Assembly (NCBI RefSeq): GCF_014200575.1
Contig: NZ_JACHBZ010000017.1
Span: forward strand, 62,001 to 126,000
DNA length: 64,000 nt
Reading direction: 5' to 3'
From: Mucilaginibacter saanensis
GTDB lineage: Bacteria; Bacteroidota; Bacteroidia; Sphingobacteriales; Sphingobacteriaceae
How positions within the stretch are numbered: the stretch's first letter is position 1; each line of letters starts with the position of its first letter. The notes beneath the pieces are model-generated. The model was not told the origin of the DNA. It did not search any database and was given only the letters and a program-made list of their open reading frames with translations. This document shows positions 17,397-27,289 of this stretch, in pieces. Position numbers and translations under genes: made by a program.

Positions 17397-20300
17397 ATGC
17401 AAATTTTTTATCGAATCAGTTCTTCATTTCATTTAATAAAGAGGTTTACATCAGTAATACTTCATCCTATGCTTGTGATAGTATTATTATTACAAATGGG
17501 AATCCCTGCCTTTGCGGCCGATGGGCAAACTATTAACAACACCCGTATATCATTTATGGCTGATAACCTTACACTTAAGGATGTTTTTGCCATCATCGAA
17601 CAAAAAACAGATTTCATTATAGGCTATGATAACACTGTTGATATTAAAAAACACATATCACTTCGTGTCAGCAATCAAACTATAAGCGAGGTACTAAAAC
17701 AACTGTTAAAAAACTACAAGGGAACAATTAGCCAGGTGGATGATCATCATGTGGTGATCCGGGTAGAAAAAAACCTTTTGAATCTGAAAAACCTTTCGCA
17801 GGCAGACCAGAGCACCATAAAAATTACAGGTACTGTGGTTGATGAAAAAGGCTTACCATTACCAGGCGTAAGCGTTTATGAAAAAAAATCACATAAAGGA
17901 ACAGCTACCGATATCAATGGTAAATTTAATATTACTGTTGAGCCCGGCGCAACGCTGGTTTTCGCCTTTATAGGTTATGCCGATCAGGAGATTGCAACCG
18001 GTAACCAAACCGAAATAAATATTAAGCTAAAACCTTCTACCAATATTTTGAACGAGGTTGTGGCCATTGGTTACCAAACTGTACGTAAAAGTGATTTTAC
18101 CGGCGCCATTGCCAGCGTTAAATCAGAAGAGCTGAATTTAACCGCACCAACAGTTGGGCAGGCCTTAGTGGGTAAGGTAGCCGGTGTGCAGGTTTCGCAG
18201 GTAACAGGTGCGCCTTACGGAACCACCAAAATTGCGGTACGCGGTGTTGGCTCCATTAACGCCAGTTCCGATCCGCTGTATGTAATTGATGGTTATGCCG
18301 CAGGTAATGATTTATTTATCAATCCTGACGATATTGAATCGATAGATATATTAAAGGATGCGGCATCGGCCGCCATTTACGGATCAAGAGCTGCGGGTGG
18401 TGTAGTATTAATTACCACCAAGCATGGTTCAAAAACCAACAGTAAAGGCAAGTTTGAATATGATTACCAGGCCGGGATTAACCAGATGGCCAAAAAGGTT
18501 GATCTATTAAATTCTGACCAGTTTGCACAATTGGTAATTGACGGTCGTAATGACTCATACCATGATCTTTGGATTACTACGGGCCATACCTGGAACGACG
18601 GCATGTATTCAGATAACAATGCAACACGTATTGCAAATGTAGGTAACGCCAGTTCAGTAAGTATCCCCCCTTCATTGTACAACTTTCAATCGCAAACACT
18701 CATTCACCAAACCGTTAATACCGACTGGCAAAATGAATTGTACCGCAATGCTTTAACGCAAAGCCACAACCTGTCATTCACCGGTAACTCTAATGGTACC
18801 AGCTATTATTTTAGTACCGGCTACCAGGATCAGCCAGGTATTATGCTGGGTACCGGACAGAAAAAAATTAACCTGCGGGCCAACGTAGACGGTCAGATAG
18901 GCAAAAAACTTAAAGTAGGGGCCAACATCGCATTTACTCAAAACACCAACCAGGAAACACAGGATGGCCGTTGGGACCATAGCCCCGCATTTGGCGCATT
19001 GATCTATATGCCGTTCTTTCCTGCTTATAACCCTGATGGCAGTATTGCCACCAATGTGGCTGCTTCCCAATCAACGGCTTATGGCTACCAGTCAATTGAA
19101 AACCCGATTGCGACAGCCACGCTGATCAAGATAAACCGTATAGGCGACCGCGCAACCTATAACGCCCATGCCAACTATACCATTTTAAATGGCTTTACAT
19201 TTAATGCCAATTTAGGCATGCAAACCTACGCGGAGAATTATAACTATTACCTGCCTACCAGCATTAGTAACGGCGCCAACCCTCCTTATTCGTCACAGTC
19301 TGTACAGGCAGCAAAAGCCATCAGGCAAACTATTGACTATCGTGACCAATTAGGTGAGTTTACCCTGAACTATACTAAACAGTTAGGTAAAAATCACTTT
19401 GATGGCTTGCTTGGTTACACTGCTCAAAAAACTACTAACAATGTGCTCACCTTGCAGGGCACAGGCTTTCAGAATGACAATGTACCTAATATAACAGGTG
19501 CCGCTCCAAGTCAAATAACATTAATTACGCCTACCAGCGGTTATATAGAAGGTGTACAGCCAACCGGCGATGATACGTTTACATTGCTGTCATACCTGGC
19601 CAGGGTAAATTATAATTATAACAGTAAATATTTCCTGTCGGCCTCATTTCGTACAGATGGTTCTTCACGTTTTGGCCCAAGCAACAGGTATGCATCGTTC
19701 CCTTCGGTATCTGCCGGCTGGAACCTGTCTGACGAGTCATTTTACCACAACTGGCTTGGCGATCAGTCAACCGTTAAATTACGTGCAAGCTGGGGTTTAA
19801 GTGGTAACAACAACATTGGTAATTATGGCTGGCAACAAACGTACAATTCACCATCAAGTGCGGTGTTTGGTACAGGAGCATTATCTCCGGCGCTTACTGC
19901 GGGTAATATTACCGACAAAAATTTAGGTTGGGAAACTACTTCTCAGTACAACTTCGGTGCTGATTTGGGCTTGCTTAAAGGCCGCCTTTTCATTATTGCC
20001 AATTATTATTTGAGCCACTCTTATAATTTATTGTTTAAAGAACCATTATCTGCTATTTCAGGAAGCCCAACCATCCTTACCAATTTAGGAGCCGATTCAA
20101 AAGTAAGCAACAAAGGGTTTGACTTTCAGATTGACGGTAAGGCAATTGCCCAAAAGGATTTCACCTTAAATTTAAGCGGTAATATCTCCATAAACCGTAA
20201 CAAGGTAATCAGCCTGAGCGGTAACAACACCATCATCAGCGCCGGTGCCGAGCGTTCATACTTAACCAGTATTACACAGGCCGGCCAGCCTATAGGTATG

Positions 20301-21068
20301 TTTTATGGCTACCAGGTAGGAGGCATAGTTACCCAGGCCGATCTGGCTAACATAGCTGCTGATAAAGCAAACTACAACTCAACTACGCACTCTTATCCGG
20401 CAGGTTATAAAATTAAAGGGCCACCAATCTCTACGTTTTCAACCACACCATTACAAGCGGGCGATCTTTATTTTAAAGATGTTAACGGCGATGGCGTAAT
20501 TAACAGTAAAGACGCGGGTGTTATCGGCAATCCATATCCAAAATTCACTTATGGCTTTGCTATAAACGCAACCTACAAAGGTTTCTTTTTTAGTTCGGCA
20601 TTTGCAGGTTCATACGGAAACCAGGTACTTGACGGGCAAGATTATTACCTGTATAACATGGAGGGTTCAGGTAATCAATACGAAGATGTTGCCAACCGTT
20701 ACCGTAATGCCAGTGATCCGGGCAATGGAACTGTTTACCGTGCGTCACGTGGCAGCACCCAAAGTAACAGTACCAGGTTATCAACCTTTTACTTACAAAG
20801 CGGCTCTTTCCTGAGAAACACCAATACCACAATTGGCTATACCGTTAAATCTGATTATATAACCCGTAACCTGGGTATATCCGGTCTTAAAATATATGGC
20901 GCTATCAACAATGGCTTCACCATTACCAAATACAAAGGCTATAACCCAGAGGTTAACTACAATTACACCTTTGGCGGTTCGCAGGGTGCTAATCTTTCAC
21001 CTGGTATTGATTATGGTGTGTATCCACTGGTACGTTCATACAACCTGGGTGTTAAAGCAACTTTTTAA
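17397..21068 (+). CDS. SusC/RagA TonB-linked outer-membrane transporter with STN domain
   Basis: 1223-residue outer-membrane transporter for oligosaccharides. The order is: signal peptide to about residue 41 (GIPAFAA), STN signalling domain (about 51-125, including LTLKDVFAIIEQKTDF), carboxypeptidase-like beta domain (about 140-215, ITGTVVDEKGLPLPGVSVYE), TonB plug (about 230-345, ending ILKDAASAAIYGSRAAGGVV) and a beta-barrel to the C-terminal Phe. The STN domain fits the preceding FecR and sigma genes. SusD follows 24 bp downstream. The glycan is not evident. Confidence 0.95.
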   Translation: MQIFYRISSSFHLIKRFTSVILHPMLVIVLLLQMGIPAFAADGQTINNTRISFMADNLTLKDVFAIIEQKTDFIIGYDNTVDIKKHISLRVSNQTISEVLKQLLKNYKGTISQVDDHHVVIRVEKNLLNLKNLSQADQSTIKITGTVVDEKGLPLPGVSVYEKKSHKGTATDINGKFNITVEPGATLVFAFIGYADQEIATGNQTEINIKLKPSTNILNEVVAIGYQTVRKSDFTGAIASVKSEELNLTAPTVGQALVGKVAGVQVSQVTGAPYGTTKIAVRGVGSINASSDPLYVIDGYAAGNDLFINPDDIESIDILKDAASAAIYGSRAAGGVVLITTKHGSKTNSKGKFEYDYQAGINQMAKKVDLLNSDQFAQLVIDGRNDSYHDLWITTGHTWNDGMYSDNNATRIANVGNASSVSIPPSLYNFQSQTLIHQTVNTDWQNELYRNALTQSHNLSFTGNSNGTSYYFSTGYQDQPGIMLGTGQKKINLRANVDGQIGKKLKVGANIAFTQNTNQETQDGRWDHSPAFGALIYMPFFPAYNPDGSIATNVAASQSTAYGYQSIENPIATATLIKINRIGDRATYNAHANYTILNGFTFNANLGMQTYAENYNYYLPTSISNGANPPYSSQSVQAAKAIRQTIDYRDQLGEFTLNYTKQLGKNHFDGLLGYTAQKTTNNVLTLQGTGFQNDNVPNITGAAPSQITLITPTSGYIEGVQPTGDDTFTLLSYLARVNYNYNSKYFLSASFRTDGSSRFGPSNRYASFPSVSAGWNLSDESFYHNWLGDQSTVKLRASWGLSGNNNIGNYGWQQTYNSPSSAVFGTGALSPALTAGNITDKNLGWETTSQYNFGADLGLLKGRLFIIANYYLSHSYNLLFKEPLSAISGSPTILTNLGADSKVSNKGFDFQIDGKAIAQKDFTLNLSGNISINRNKVISLSGNNTIISAGAERSYLTSITQAGQPIGMFYGYQVGGIVTQADLANIAADKANYNSTTHSYPAGYKIKGPPISTFSTTPLQAGDLYFKDVNGDGVINSKDAGVIGNPYPKFTYGFAINATYKGFFFSSAFAGSYGNQVLDGQDYYLYNMEGSGNQYEDVANRYRNASDPGNGTVYRASRGSTQSNSTRLSTFYLQSGSFLRNTNTTIGYTVKSDYITRNLGISGLKIYGAINNGFTITKYKGYNPEVNYNYTFGGSQGANLSPGIDYGVYPLVRSYNLGVKATF

Positions 21069-21092
21069 TTAAAAAAACTAATTCTGAGTCAA

Positions 21093-22625
21093 ATGAAGAA
21101 TATCAATATAAAATTAGTGTGCCTGGTAGCATTACTGGCGCTGGGCTCCTGCAAAAAGGATTTCCTGCAGCAAACTAATCCTGACGCTAATACCATAACC
21201 AACGCTTTCAGAACCGAAAATGATGTATTATTAGCCGTTAACGGCTGCTACGCATTATTAAGAAGCGGCAATACCATTGGCGAAGGCAGTGACCTGTGGA
21301 CTGATCAGCGTTCTGACGATACCGGAACTAATGACAATCAATCAAACGCGGGCGAACCGTTTGCCTTCAACAACTTCTCATTAATACCTACCAACAGCTA
21401 TTTATATACGCATTGGCAAAACATGTACAATGTTATATCAAACTGTAATATTGTATTGTCAAATATTGACAAGGTAACTTTTGCCAAGCCTGCAACCAAA
21501 CAGCAATATAAAGCCGAAGCCGAGTTTATACGCGCCCTGATCTATTTCCATATGGTACGTGAATGGGGCGATGTACCACTGGTTACTAAACAACTTACCA
21601 GTACTGCAGATGTTACTGCAAATACCTTCCGCTCGCCACAGGCAGCCGTGTACGCCCAGATAGTAACCGACTTAAAAGATGCTGTAAACAGCCCGCTGCC
21701 TGCTACCCAGGCTGCAGGTACCATAGGCCGCATTTCATTGGCAGCTGCAAATACCTTGTTAGGGCAAGTATATTTAACAATGGCCACCACGTTGGATGCT
21801 GCTAACAAAACAGCTAATCTGAACAGTGCGTTAACAAGCCTTACAGCGGCTTACAACGCTAAAACGTTCGCTAACTTATCGGATATTCCTTATACCGATA
21901 TATTTGATGTGACCAAGAAATCTACCTGTCCGGAACTGATCTGGCAAATAGTGAACATACAGGGCGATCCAATTTACAGCTCAAGCATAGCCGCAAATAA
22001 TCAGGCAAAAGGCGAAACCATCAACTCTCAAAAATCATCAACCAGTGTGGGTAATAACGTAACGCATGATCTGGTAAATGACTATGAGGCCAATGATCCG
22101 CGCATGGCATTCTCTATTAAATATGCCAATGACGCAACGGTTAAGGATTGGTTTGTAACCAAATTCAGGGATGCAAGTTCTGGCGCCGGCAAAAACGGTT
22201 ACGGTGGTAACGACTGGATATTAATGCGCTATGCCGACGTTATCCTGATGCTTGCCGAAGTAAATATGAATCTGGGTAATAATACTGCGGCTATCCAGTA
22301 TATTGATATGGTACGTGCCAGAGCCGGTATGCCCGCTTATGAGGTGTCGTCACTTGATCCTGTTTACAGCTCAAAATACCCAAGCCTTAAACTGGCCATA
22401 TTGCATGAAAGACGCGTGGAACTGGCTTTTGAGCATCACCGCTTATTTGACTTGCTAAGAACCTTTACCACCGACGAACTGGTGGCCTATTTCCACAGTA
22501 AAAATCAGGCAGATTTTGGTTCGGCGTTGTTATCAAACTTTACAACTAAAGACAGGTTTTACCCAATCCCTTTTAACGAAACAAAATTAGACCCTATAAA
22601 AATGTATCAAAATCCGGGGTATTAA
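21093..22625 (+). CDS. SusD/RagB family glycan-binding lipoprotein
   Basis: 510-residue surface lipoprotein that caps the SusC barrel. The lipobox LGSC lies at about residues 17-20 (MKNINIKLVCLVALLALGSC). The N-terminal helical region includes AEAEFIRALIYFHMVREWGDVPLV, a SusD hallmark, and the C-terminal part carries NDWILMRYADVILMLAEV and LAILHERRVELAFEHHRLFDLLR. It ends in the common motif KMYQNPGY. It is directly downstream of its SusC partner. Confidence 0.95.
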   Translation: MKNINIKLVCLVALLALGSCKKDFLQQTNPDANTITNAFRTENDVLLAVNGCYALLRSGNTIGEGSDLWTDQRSDDTGTNDNQSNAGEPFAFNNFSLIPTNSYLYTHWQNMYNVISNCNIVLSNIDKVTFAKPATKQQYKAEAEFIRALIYFHMVREWGDVPLVTKQLTSTADVTANTFRSPQAAVYAQIVTDLKDAVNSPLPATQAAGTIGRISLAAANTLLGQVYLTMATTLDAANKTANLNSALTSLTAAYNAKTFANLSDIPYTDIFDVTKKSTCPELIWQIVNIQGDPIYSSSIAANNQAKGETINSQKSSTSVGNNVTHDLVNDYEANDPRMAFSIKYANDATVKDWFVTKFRDASSGAGKNGYGGNDWILMRYADVILMLAEVNMNLGNNTAAIQYIDMVRARAGMPAYEVSSLDPVYSSKYPSLKLAILHERRVELAFEHHRLFDLLRTFTTDELVAYFHSKNQADFGSALLSNFTTKDRFYPIPFNETKLDPIKMYQNPGY

Positions 22626-22658
22626 TGATCGTTTTTAATGAATTTTAACACATTTTAC

Positions 22659-23954
22659 ATGAAAAACATCAAAAAAAGGCCCTGTTTTTATCCCATCTTG
22701 GCTATTGTATTGACGTTGATAAGCGTTAATACCATGGCACAGGTAAAGCAGGGAGCAGGCTATGATAAAAGCTATCATTTTCTGCATTCGGGTAATTTAG
22801 TTGCCGACAAGGATTTTTACCTGCTTACGGTTATTGATCAGTCGCCGGCAGTAAAAAAGCTAATTAGTAACGATGCTTATTTTAAGCAATTATACAATAC
22901 CCGGTTAACATTATTAAAAAGCCATGTTGCAGATACCTGCACCACACCACTGTCAATGGTTGGCGGTTTCAGGTATACCTGCGCCGACTCATTACAGCTT
23001 GCCGAAAATATGCTTACCCTGTATAAGGCTCACCAGGCAGATTTTGATCAGTTCATCGATCATCATTTGCGGCCATCTGACTATTACCAGCGTTTTGTTA
23101 ACCTGAACAATGCCAACCTGCTTTTAAAAGCATGGAGCCAGTATGTATATGGTATTAACTATATCATTGATCAGTTTGGTTTAGGCAAAAAAATGCGGTA
23201 TCCGCGTATTGACTCGGCCAGTTATGTAGTAAACAGCCGTTACTATCGTATGGTGATGAAAGATATGTTTGCCTTGCTTGACGAGCAAACAGATGGCATC
23301 AAGAGTTTTTATCAGCCATCACTGGCGGTAGCTATGCAACTGATGGACGCCAATGACCGCGACGAGCCCGCGCGTTTTGAGCCAATGGAACAAAGGGATA
23401 ACAAAAAGGCATTTGACCGCATAAAGCAGGTACAATGGAGCAAATATCCCTATGCTACCATCGTTATACCCGGTAATGGCCCTGAACTGTTCACCACCCC
23501 GATAAGCCCGGATAACAAGATCCATTGCGATGTGGCAGCCATGCGTTACCTGAAAGGCTGGGCGCCTTTCATTATTGTGAGCGGAGGGTATTGCTACCCG
23601 TTCCGCGGCCCGTATTGCGAGGCTATCGAAATGAAAAAGTACCTGATGCAAAAATTTCATATTGCAGATGATGCTATTATTATTGATCCGCATGCACGCC
23701 ATACCACTACCAATATCAGAAATGCCGACAGGTTAATGATCAGGTATGGTATTCCGCTGGATAAGCCTTCGGTTTTTGTGACCAGCAAAAGTCAGCATGA
23801 TAGCGTAGCTAAGGATGCTTTTGATACCCGTAATCAGCATGAACTGGGTTATCTGCCTTACCGCGATAAAAAAAGCATCTCCAACCATGATATCGTTTTT
23901 TACCCAGTACTGGAAAGCCTGCACATGGACCCGCTTGATCCGCTTGATCCATAG
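22659..23954 (+). CDS. Exported YdcF/DUF218 family protein
   Basis: 431 residues from ATG 22659, chosen because it begins a clear signal peptide (MKNIKKRPCFYPILAIVLTL, cleaved near TMAQ). Residues about 30-255 are an unrecognised helical region. The DUF218 core is at about 262-420: YATIVIPGNGPEL, IIVSGGYCYPFRGPYCEAIEMK, ARHTTTNIRNADRL and VFVTSKSQHDSVA. YdcF-like proteins bind a nucleotide cofactor and some act in envelope polymer processing. An exported copy at the end of a SusCD operon is unusual. The C-terminus repeats DPLDPLDP, encoded by a tandem CTTGATCCG. Confidence 0.82.
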   Translation: MKNIKKRPCFYPILAIVLTLISVNTMAQVKQGAGYDKSYHFLHSGNLVADKDFYLLTVIDQSPAVKKLISNDAYFKQLYNTRLTLLKSHVADTCTTPLSMVGGFRYTCADSLQLAENMLTLYKAHQADFDQFIDHHLRPSDYYQRFVNLNNANLLLKAWSQYVYGINYIIDQFGLGKKMRYPRIDSASYVVNSRYYRMVMKDMFALLDEQTDGIKSFYQPSLAVAMQLMDANDRDEPARFEPMEQRDNKKAFDRIKQVQWSKYPYATIVIPGNGPELFTTPISPDNKIHCDVAAMRYLKGWAPFIIVSGGYCYPFRGPYCEAIEMKKYLMQKFHIADDAIIIDPHARHTTTNIRNADRLMIRYGIPLDKPSVFVTSKSQHDSVAKDAFDTRNQHELGYLPYRDKKSISNHDIVFYPVLESLHMDPLDPLDP

Positions 23955-24010
23955 GCCATATTCTTAAAAAAGTTCATTATTGGATTTTATATCCAGAATA
24001 TGATAACAAT

Positions 24011-24044
24011 AAAAAAGACTGCCTCTTTCGGGGCAGTCTTTTTT
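24011..24044. terminator. Bidirectional terminator between the two glycan loci
   Basis: 13-bp stem AAAAAAGACTGCC (24011-24023) / GGCAGTCTTTTTT (24032-24044), with A- and T-runs on both sides so it can act for both converging operons. Confidence 0.9.
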
Positions 24045-24079
24045 ATTCAGCATTTATTTACAGCATAGTAAACCATCAA

Positions 24080-25558
24080 TTATTGCTGCGTTAGCTTCCA
24101 TTGTTGATTAGTACTTGTGCCGTTAGGCCACTGCTGCACAGAAGTGCCGTTGGTGGTTTGCCCCCCGGTATCCAGGCATTTTCCGGTTGAAAGGTTAATT
24201 ATCCGGTAATAACCATCGCCGGTTGAAACCAACGACCAGCGTTGTGTACTATTGGTATTTACCACATATTGATTAACAGTTGACCCACTGGCGGTATTTG
24301 TTCCCACATCAAGACACTCTTTTCCGGTTACACAGCTTAGTGTATAGTAACCATTGGTATAGCTGATATCCCATTGCTGGTTTAAACTTGTAGAAGCTGC
24401 CCACTGAGCTACGGATGTATTATCAGTTGTACTGCCAAGGTTATCCAGCATAAGCCCCGATGCGCGGTTTTGAAGCTTGTAACGGCCATCAGCAACTGGC
24501 CCCAGCCATACCGGGGATGCGGTAAGTTTCCATGACCACCTATACATATTGGCAGTGCCCGGGCTAACCTCAACCAGTGTATCATTGGCCTTATACCAAC
24601 GATAGGTATCAATATCATTAACACCAGACCATGCTATAGTCCCCATTGAGTTATCCCTGGCGTAAGAAAGCGCTCCGGTTAAAAATGCCTGATCAACATA
24701 CACTCCGGTATTCCATTGCCACCAGAAGCTCATGTTCCTAAATGTCTCGATACCAATTTCGGTAACCACGGTGCGTGATGCGTAGGAGCCTGTCCTGGTT
24801 GACATATCACTGTAGTAACTTGACCAAACATTATAAGATCCCCAGAACCACCAATAGCAATGCAGTCCCAGATATTGATTAACTAATCTGGAATCGGCCC
24901 CAACTGCGGTTACATCTGCAGCATAGCCGGTACCGTCCAGGATGCATTTTCCGTTAGCCGGGCTAAATGTGGTTAAAAAATTGGCGTATAAATTATTTAA
25001 ATCGGTACTGGAATAATCAACCGGCTCATTGATGGGTTCATATAATACCGAAGCATTGTTTTTATATACATTATTTACGGTTTGCCACATGGTTTTCCAC
25101 TGCGTCGTATCCGGCACATGATGAACGCCGACAGGCCAATAGCAAAGTATTACCTTACAGCTATTTGCTACAATGGCGTTAATTGCCGCCTGATATACGG
25201 GCCAGTAGGTTGAGCTTGATGCCGTCCAGGGATTTATCGGCATCCGGATGGTAGTACCGCCGCTTGCCTTAACGGCATTAGAAATGCGTGTACCAACGGC
25301 AGCCGCCGCTGTTGCTGTCATTGATGCCGTTAAACCACTGGGCAATACAACCCTTGATGGCCCTTCGTTACCATTAGGATCTGCCCAATTGATACCCCGA
25401 TAAGGGTTCGTATTATCAGTTCCGGTTGATGCCACGGATAAATGACTTTTTGAGTCTGTACCTGCTGCAACGGTGGCTTTTTTCAGCGCATCTTTTGAAC
25501 AGCCAGTTAAAATGGCTACCAGGCAGCAGGCTGCCTGAAGAATTAGGTTTCTTCTCAT
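24080..25558 (-). CDS. GH5-type glycoside hydrolase lipoprotein with C-terminal ricin-B/CBM13 domain
   Basis: 492-residue secreted enzyme. The lipobox LTGC places the acylated Cys at residue 20. The catalytic (beta/alpha)8 domain spans about 50-345, with the acid/base Glu178 in YEPINEPV and the likely nucleophile Glu267 in VVTEIGIE. The start of the barrel shows RGINWADPNGNEGPSR. From about 355 to the end there are three ricin-type repeats with QQW, QRW and QQW. GH5 includes cellulases, mannanases and related beta-glycanases; the exact subfamily cannot be told. It is last in the leftward SusCD operon, so it probably trims the glycan at the cell surface. Confidence 0.85.
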   Translation of the reverse strand: MRRNLILQAACCLVAILTGCSKDALKKATVAAGTDSKSHLSVASTGTDNTNPYRGINWADPNGNEGPSRVVLPSGLTASMTATAAAAVGTRISNAVKASGGTTIRMPINPWTASSSTYWPVYQAAINAIVANSCKVILCYWPVGVHHVPDTTQWKTMWQTVNNVYKNNASVLYEPINEPVDYSSTDLNNLYANFLTTFSPANGKCILDGTGYAADVTAVGADSRLVNQYLGLHCYWWFWGSYNVWSSYYSDMSTRTGSYASRTVVTEIGIETFRNMSFWWQWNTGVYVDQAFLTGALSYARDNSMGTIAWSGVNDIDTYRWYKANDTLVEVSPGTANMYRWSWKLTASPVWLGPVADGRYKLQNRASGLMLDNLGSTTDNTSVAQWAASTSLNQQWDISYTNGYYTLSCVTGKECLDVGTNTASGSTVNQYVVNTNSTQRWSLVSTGDGYYRIINLSTGKCLDTGGQTTNGTSVQQWPNGTSTNQQWKLTQQ

Positions 25559-25692
25559 TGATTTAGGTTTAAGGTTAGTTGTATTTGGTTTAAGTTTAGA
25601 CTGTTCTCTTCCTGCACCAATCTTTTTACCTGTAAGAAAGCTCTTACAGGTAAAAAAACGGCGATCAGTTATTGGCTATCCGTAACTATTGA

Positions 25693-27231
25693 TTAATAGC
25701 CCGGATTTTGGGTCAAATTTTTATTATTCTGTAATTCAACCTGCGGAATTGGCCATAACCATCCTTTGGAGGTATCAAAAACACGCGTAGTTTTCTTCTC
25801 GCGCTCAAACTGCCAGGTGGCAGGCAAAGCCGGATTAGACAGTTTTGCTATAACATATCCGTAAACATCATGTACGGTGCTTACATCTTCCCAACGCCTC
25901 ATGTCAGAGTAGCGGGTGCCTTCCATTGCAAATTCAACGCGGCGCTCATGCCTTACTACCGCCCTTAGCTGGGCTTGTGACAAACCGGTTCCTTCAGCAA
26001 CCTCAACTTTGGGCATATTTACCGAAGTGCGTTGCCTTACCTGATCTATCAGGTCATAAACTTCCTGCGATGTGTTACCGCTTTCAATCAGAGCCTCGGC
26101 ACGCATCAGCAAAATATCGGCATAGCGCATCAATATAAAGTTAAGACCATCATTATAAGGATCGCTGCCTATACTGGCATATTTTCTTGGTCGTGCACCG
26201 GTAAGCTGCCCATCACTTGCCGGAATATAAATAACCGATCCAAATTGCGAACCTGGCAAAACAAATGTAGCACCAAGGCGCGGATCGCGGTTTACAAATG
26301 GTTGCTGGCTATTATAACCGGATGTACCTGAAGTTATAGGAAGCCCCGATTTTGTATAATACGAATCAATAATATCTGCAGTAACCCCAGGCGTTGGCCA
26401 TACAACAAATGAAAGAGAAAAACTTGGCCACGGCTGCGGACGGCTGTTTTCCAGATATTGGATATCAAATATAACCTCGCTATTGTTTTCATTAGCCTCT
26501 GTAAACAATCCCTCGTAATCAGGAAAAAGAGTATACACGCCTAAATCCATTACTTGTTTGGCAGCGGCGGCGGCATCGGCCCAGTTTTTATTGTATAGCA
26601 GCGCGCGGGTTTTAAAAGATAATGCAGCGCCTTTTGTAGCCCGGCCCACATCTGTTGATACATAGGTGTTGGGCAGCACCGAGGCAGCATAATCAAAATC
26701 GGCCAGGGCCGAATCCAATACGGTTTGTTTTGCTGTGCGCTTTACTGAAGCTTCTGCTAAAGGCAGCGTTTTGAGTACCAACGGAACATCGCCGTAAAAG
26801 TGAACCAGGTCTGCATACATCACACCACGTAGCATACGGGCTTCGCCTATCATAGCTTTTTTTGATGTCGCATCCATGCTTACGGTAGCAACGTTTTCCA
26901 GAAAAGTATTAGCACGTGCAATGGTTTGGTAAGCTATTGTCCACTTACCGGTAGCACGCGAGCTGCTTGAGTTTTGCTGCCAGGCGCTAAAGTCAAGCGA
27001 ACCCTGCCAGCTATCCTGGCAATAATTATTATCAGACATGAAGTCATACTGGTACCAGTTATCGTTATAAGACGAATAAATACCCATTAAAGCCAATTTT
27101 GCTTCTGTGGGTCCGCTAAAGAAAGTTTTGGTATCAAACTGATCTAAGGGTGTTTTATCTAATATATTTTTTTTACATGCTGATACCGACAATAAGATGA
27201 AGGCAGCCGCTATGATATGCTTAATTTTCAT
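25693..27231 (-). CDS. SusD/RagB family glycan-binding lipoprotein
   Basis: 512 residues. The lipobox SVSAC places the Cys at about residue 19 (MKIKHIIAAAFILLSVSAC). Hallmarks are GEARMLRGVMYADLVHFYGDVPLV, LNFILMRYADILLMRAEALI, VRHERRVEFAMEGTRYSDMRRW and the end NNKNLTQNPGY. It partners the SusC gene 58 bp upstream and precedes the GH5 enzyme by 134 bp. Confidence 0.95.
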   Translation of the reverse strand: MKIKHIIAAAFILLSVSACKKNILDKTPLDQFDTKTFFSGPTEAKLALMGIYSSYNDNWYQYDFMSDNNYCQDSWQGSLDFSAWQQNSSSSRATGKWTIAYQTIARANTFLENVATVSMDATSKKAMIGEARMLRGVMYADLVHFYGDVPLVLKTLPLAEASVKRTAKQTVLDSALADFDYAASVLPNTYVSTDVGRATKGAALSFKTRALLYNKNWADAAAAAKQVMDLGVYTLFPDYEGLFTEANENNSEVIFDIQYLENSRPQPWPSFSLSFVVWPTPGVTADIIDSYYTKSGLPITSGTSGYNSQQPFVNRDPRLGATFVLPGSQFGSVIYIPASDGQLTGARPRKYASIGSDPYNDGLNFILMRYADILLMRAEALIESGNTSQEVYDLIDQVRQRTSVNMPKVEVAEGTGLSQAQLRAVVRHERRVEFAMEGTRYSDMRRWEDVSTVHDVYGYVIAKLSNPALPATWQFEREKKTTRVFDTSKGWLWPIPQVELQNNKNLTQNPGY

Positions 27232-27289
27232 AATCTTTTTTTTATGGATGATAATCTTATCGGATTATCCCGGTTAACATACAATCAGT

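Noticed and set aside
18774..19070. 98-codon frame opposite the first SusC gene
   Set aside because: Antisense shadow of the barrel region with no start context.
23925..23952. Tandem CTTGATCCG copies as a possible repeat element
   Set aside because: Just two copies at the end of a coding region, encoding DPLDP; no array or flanking structure.
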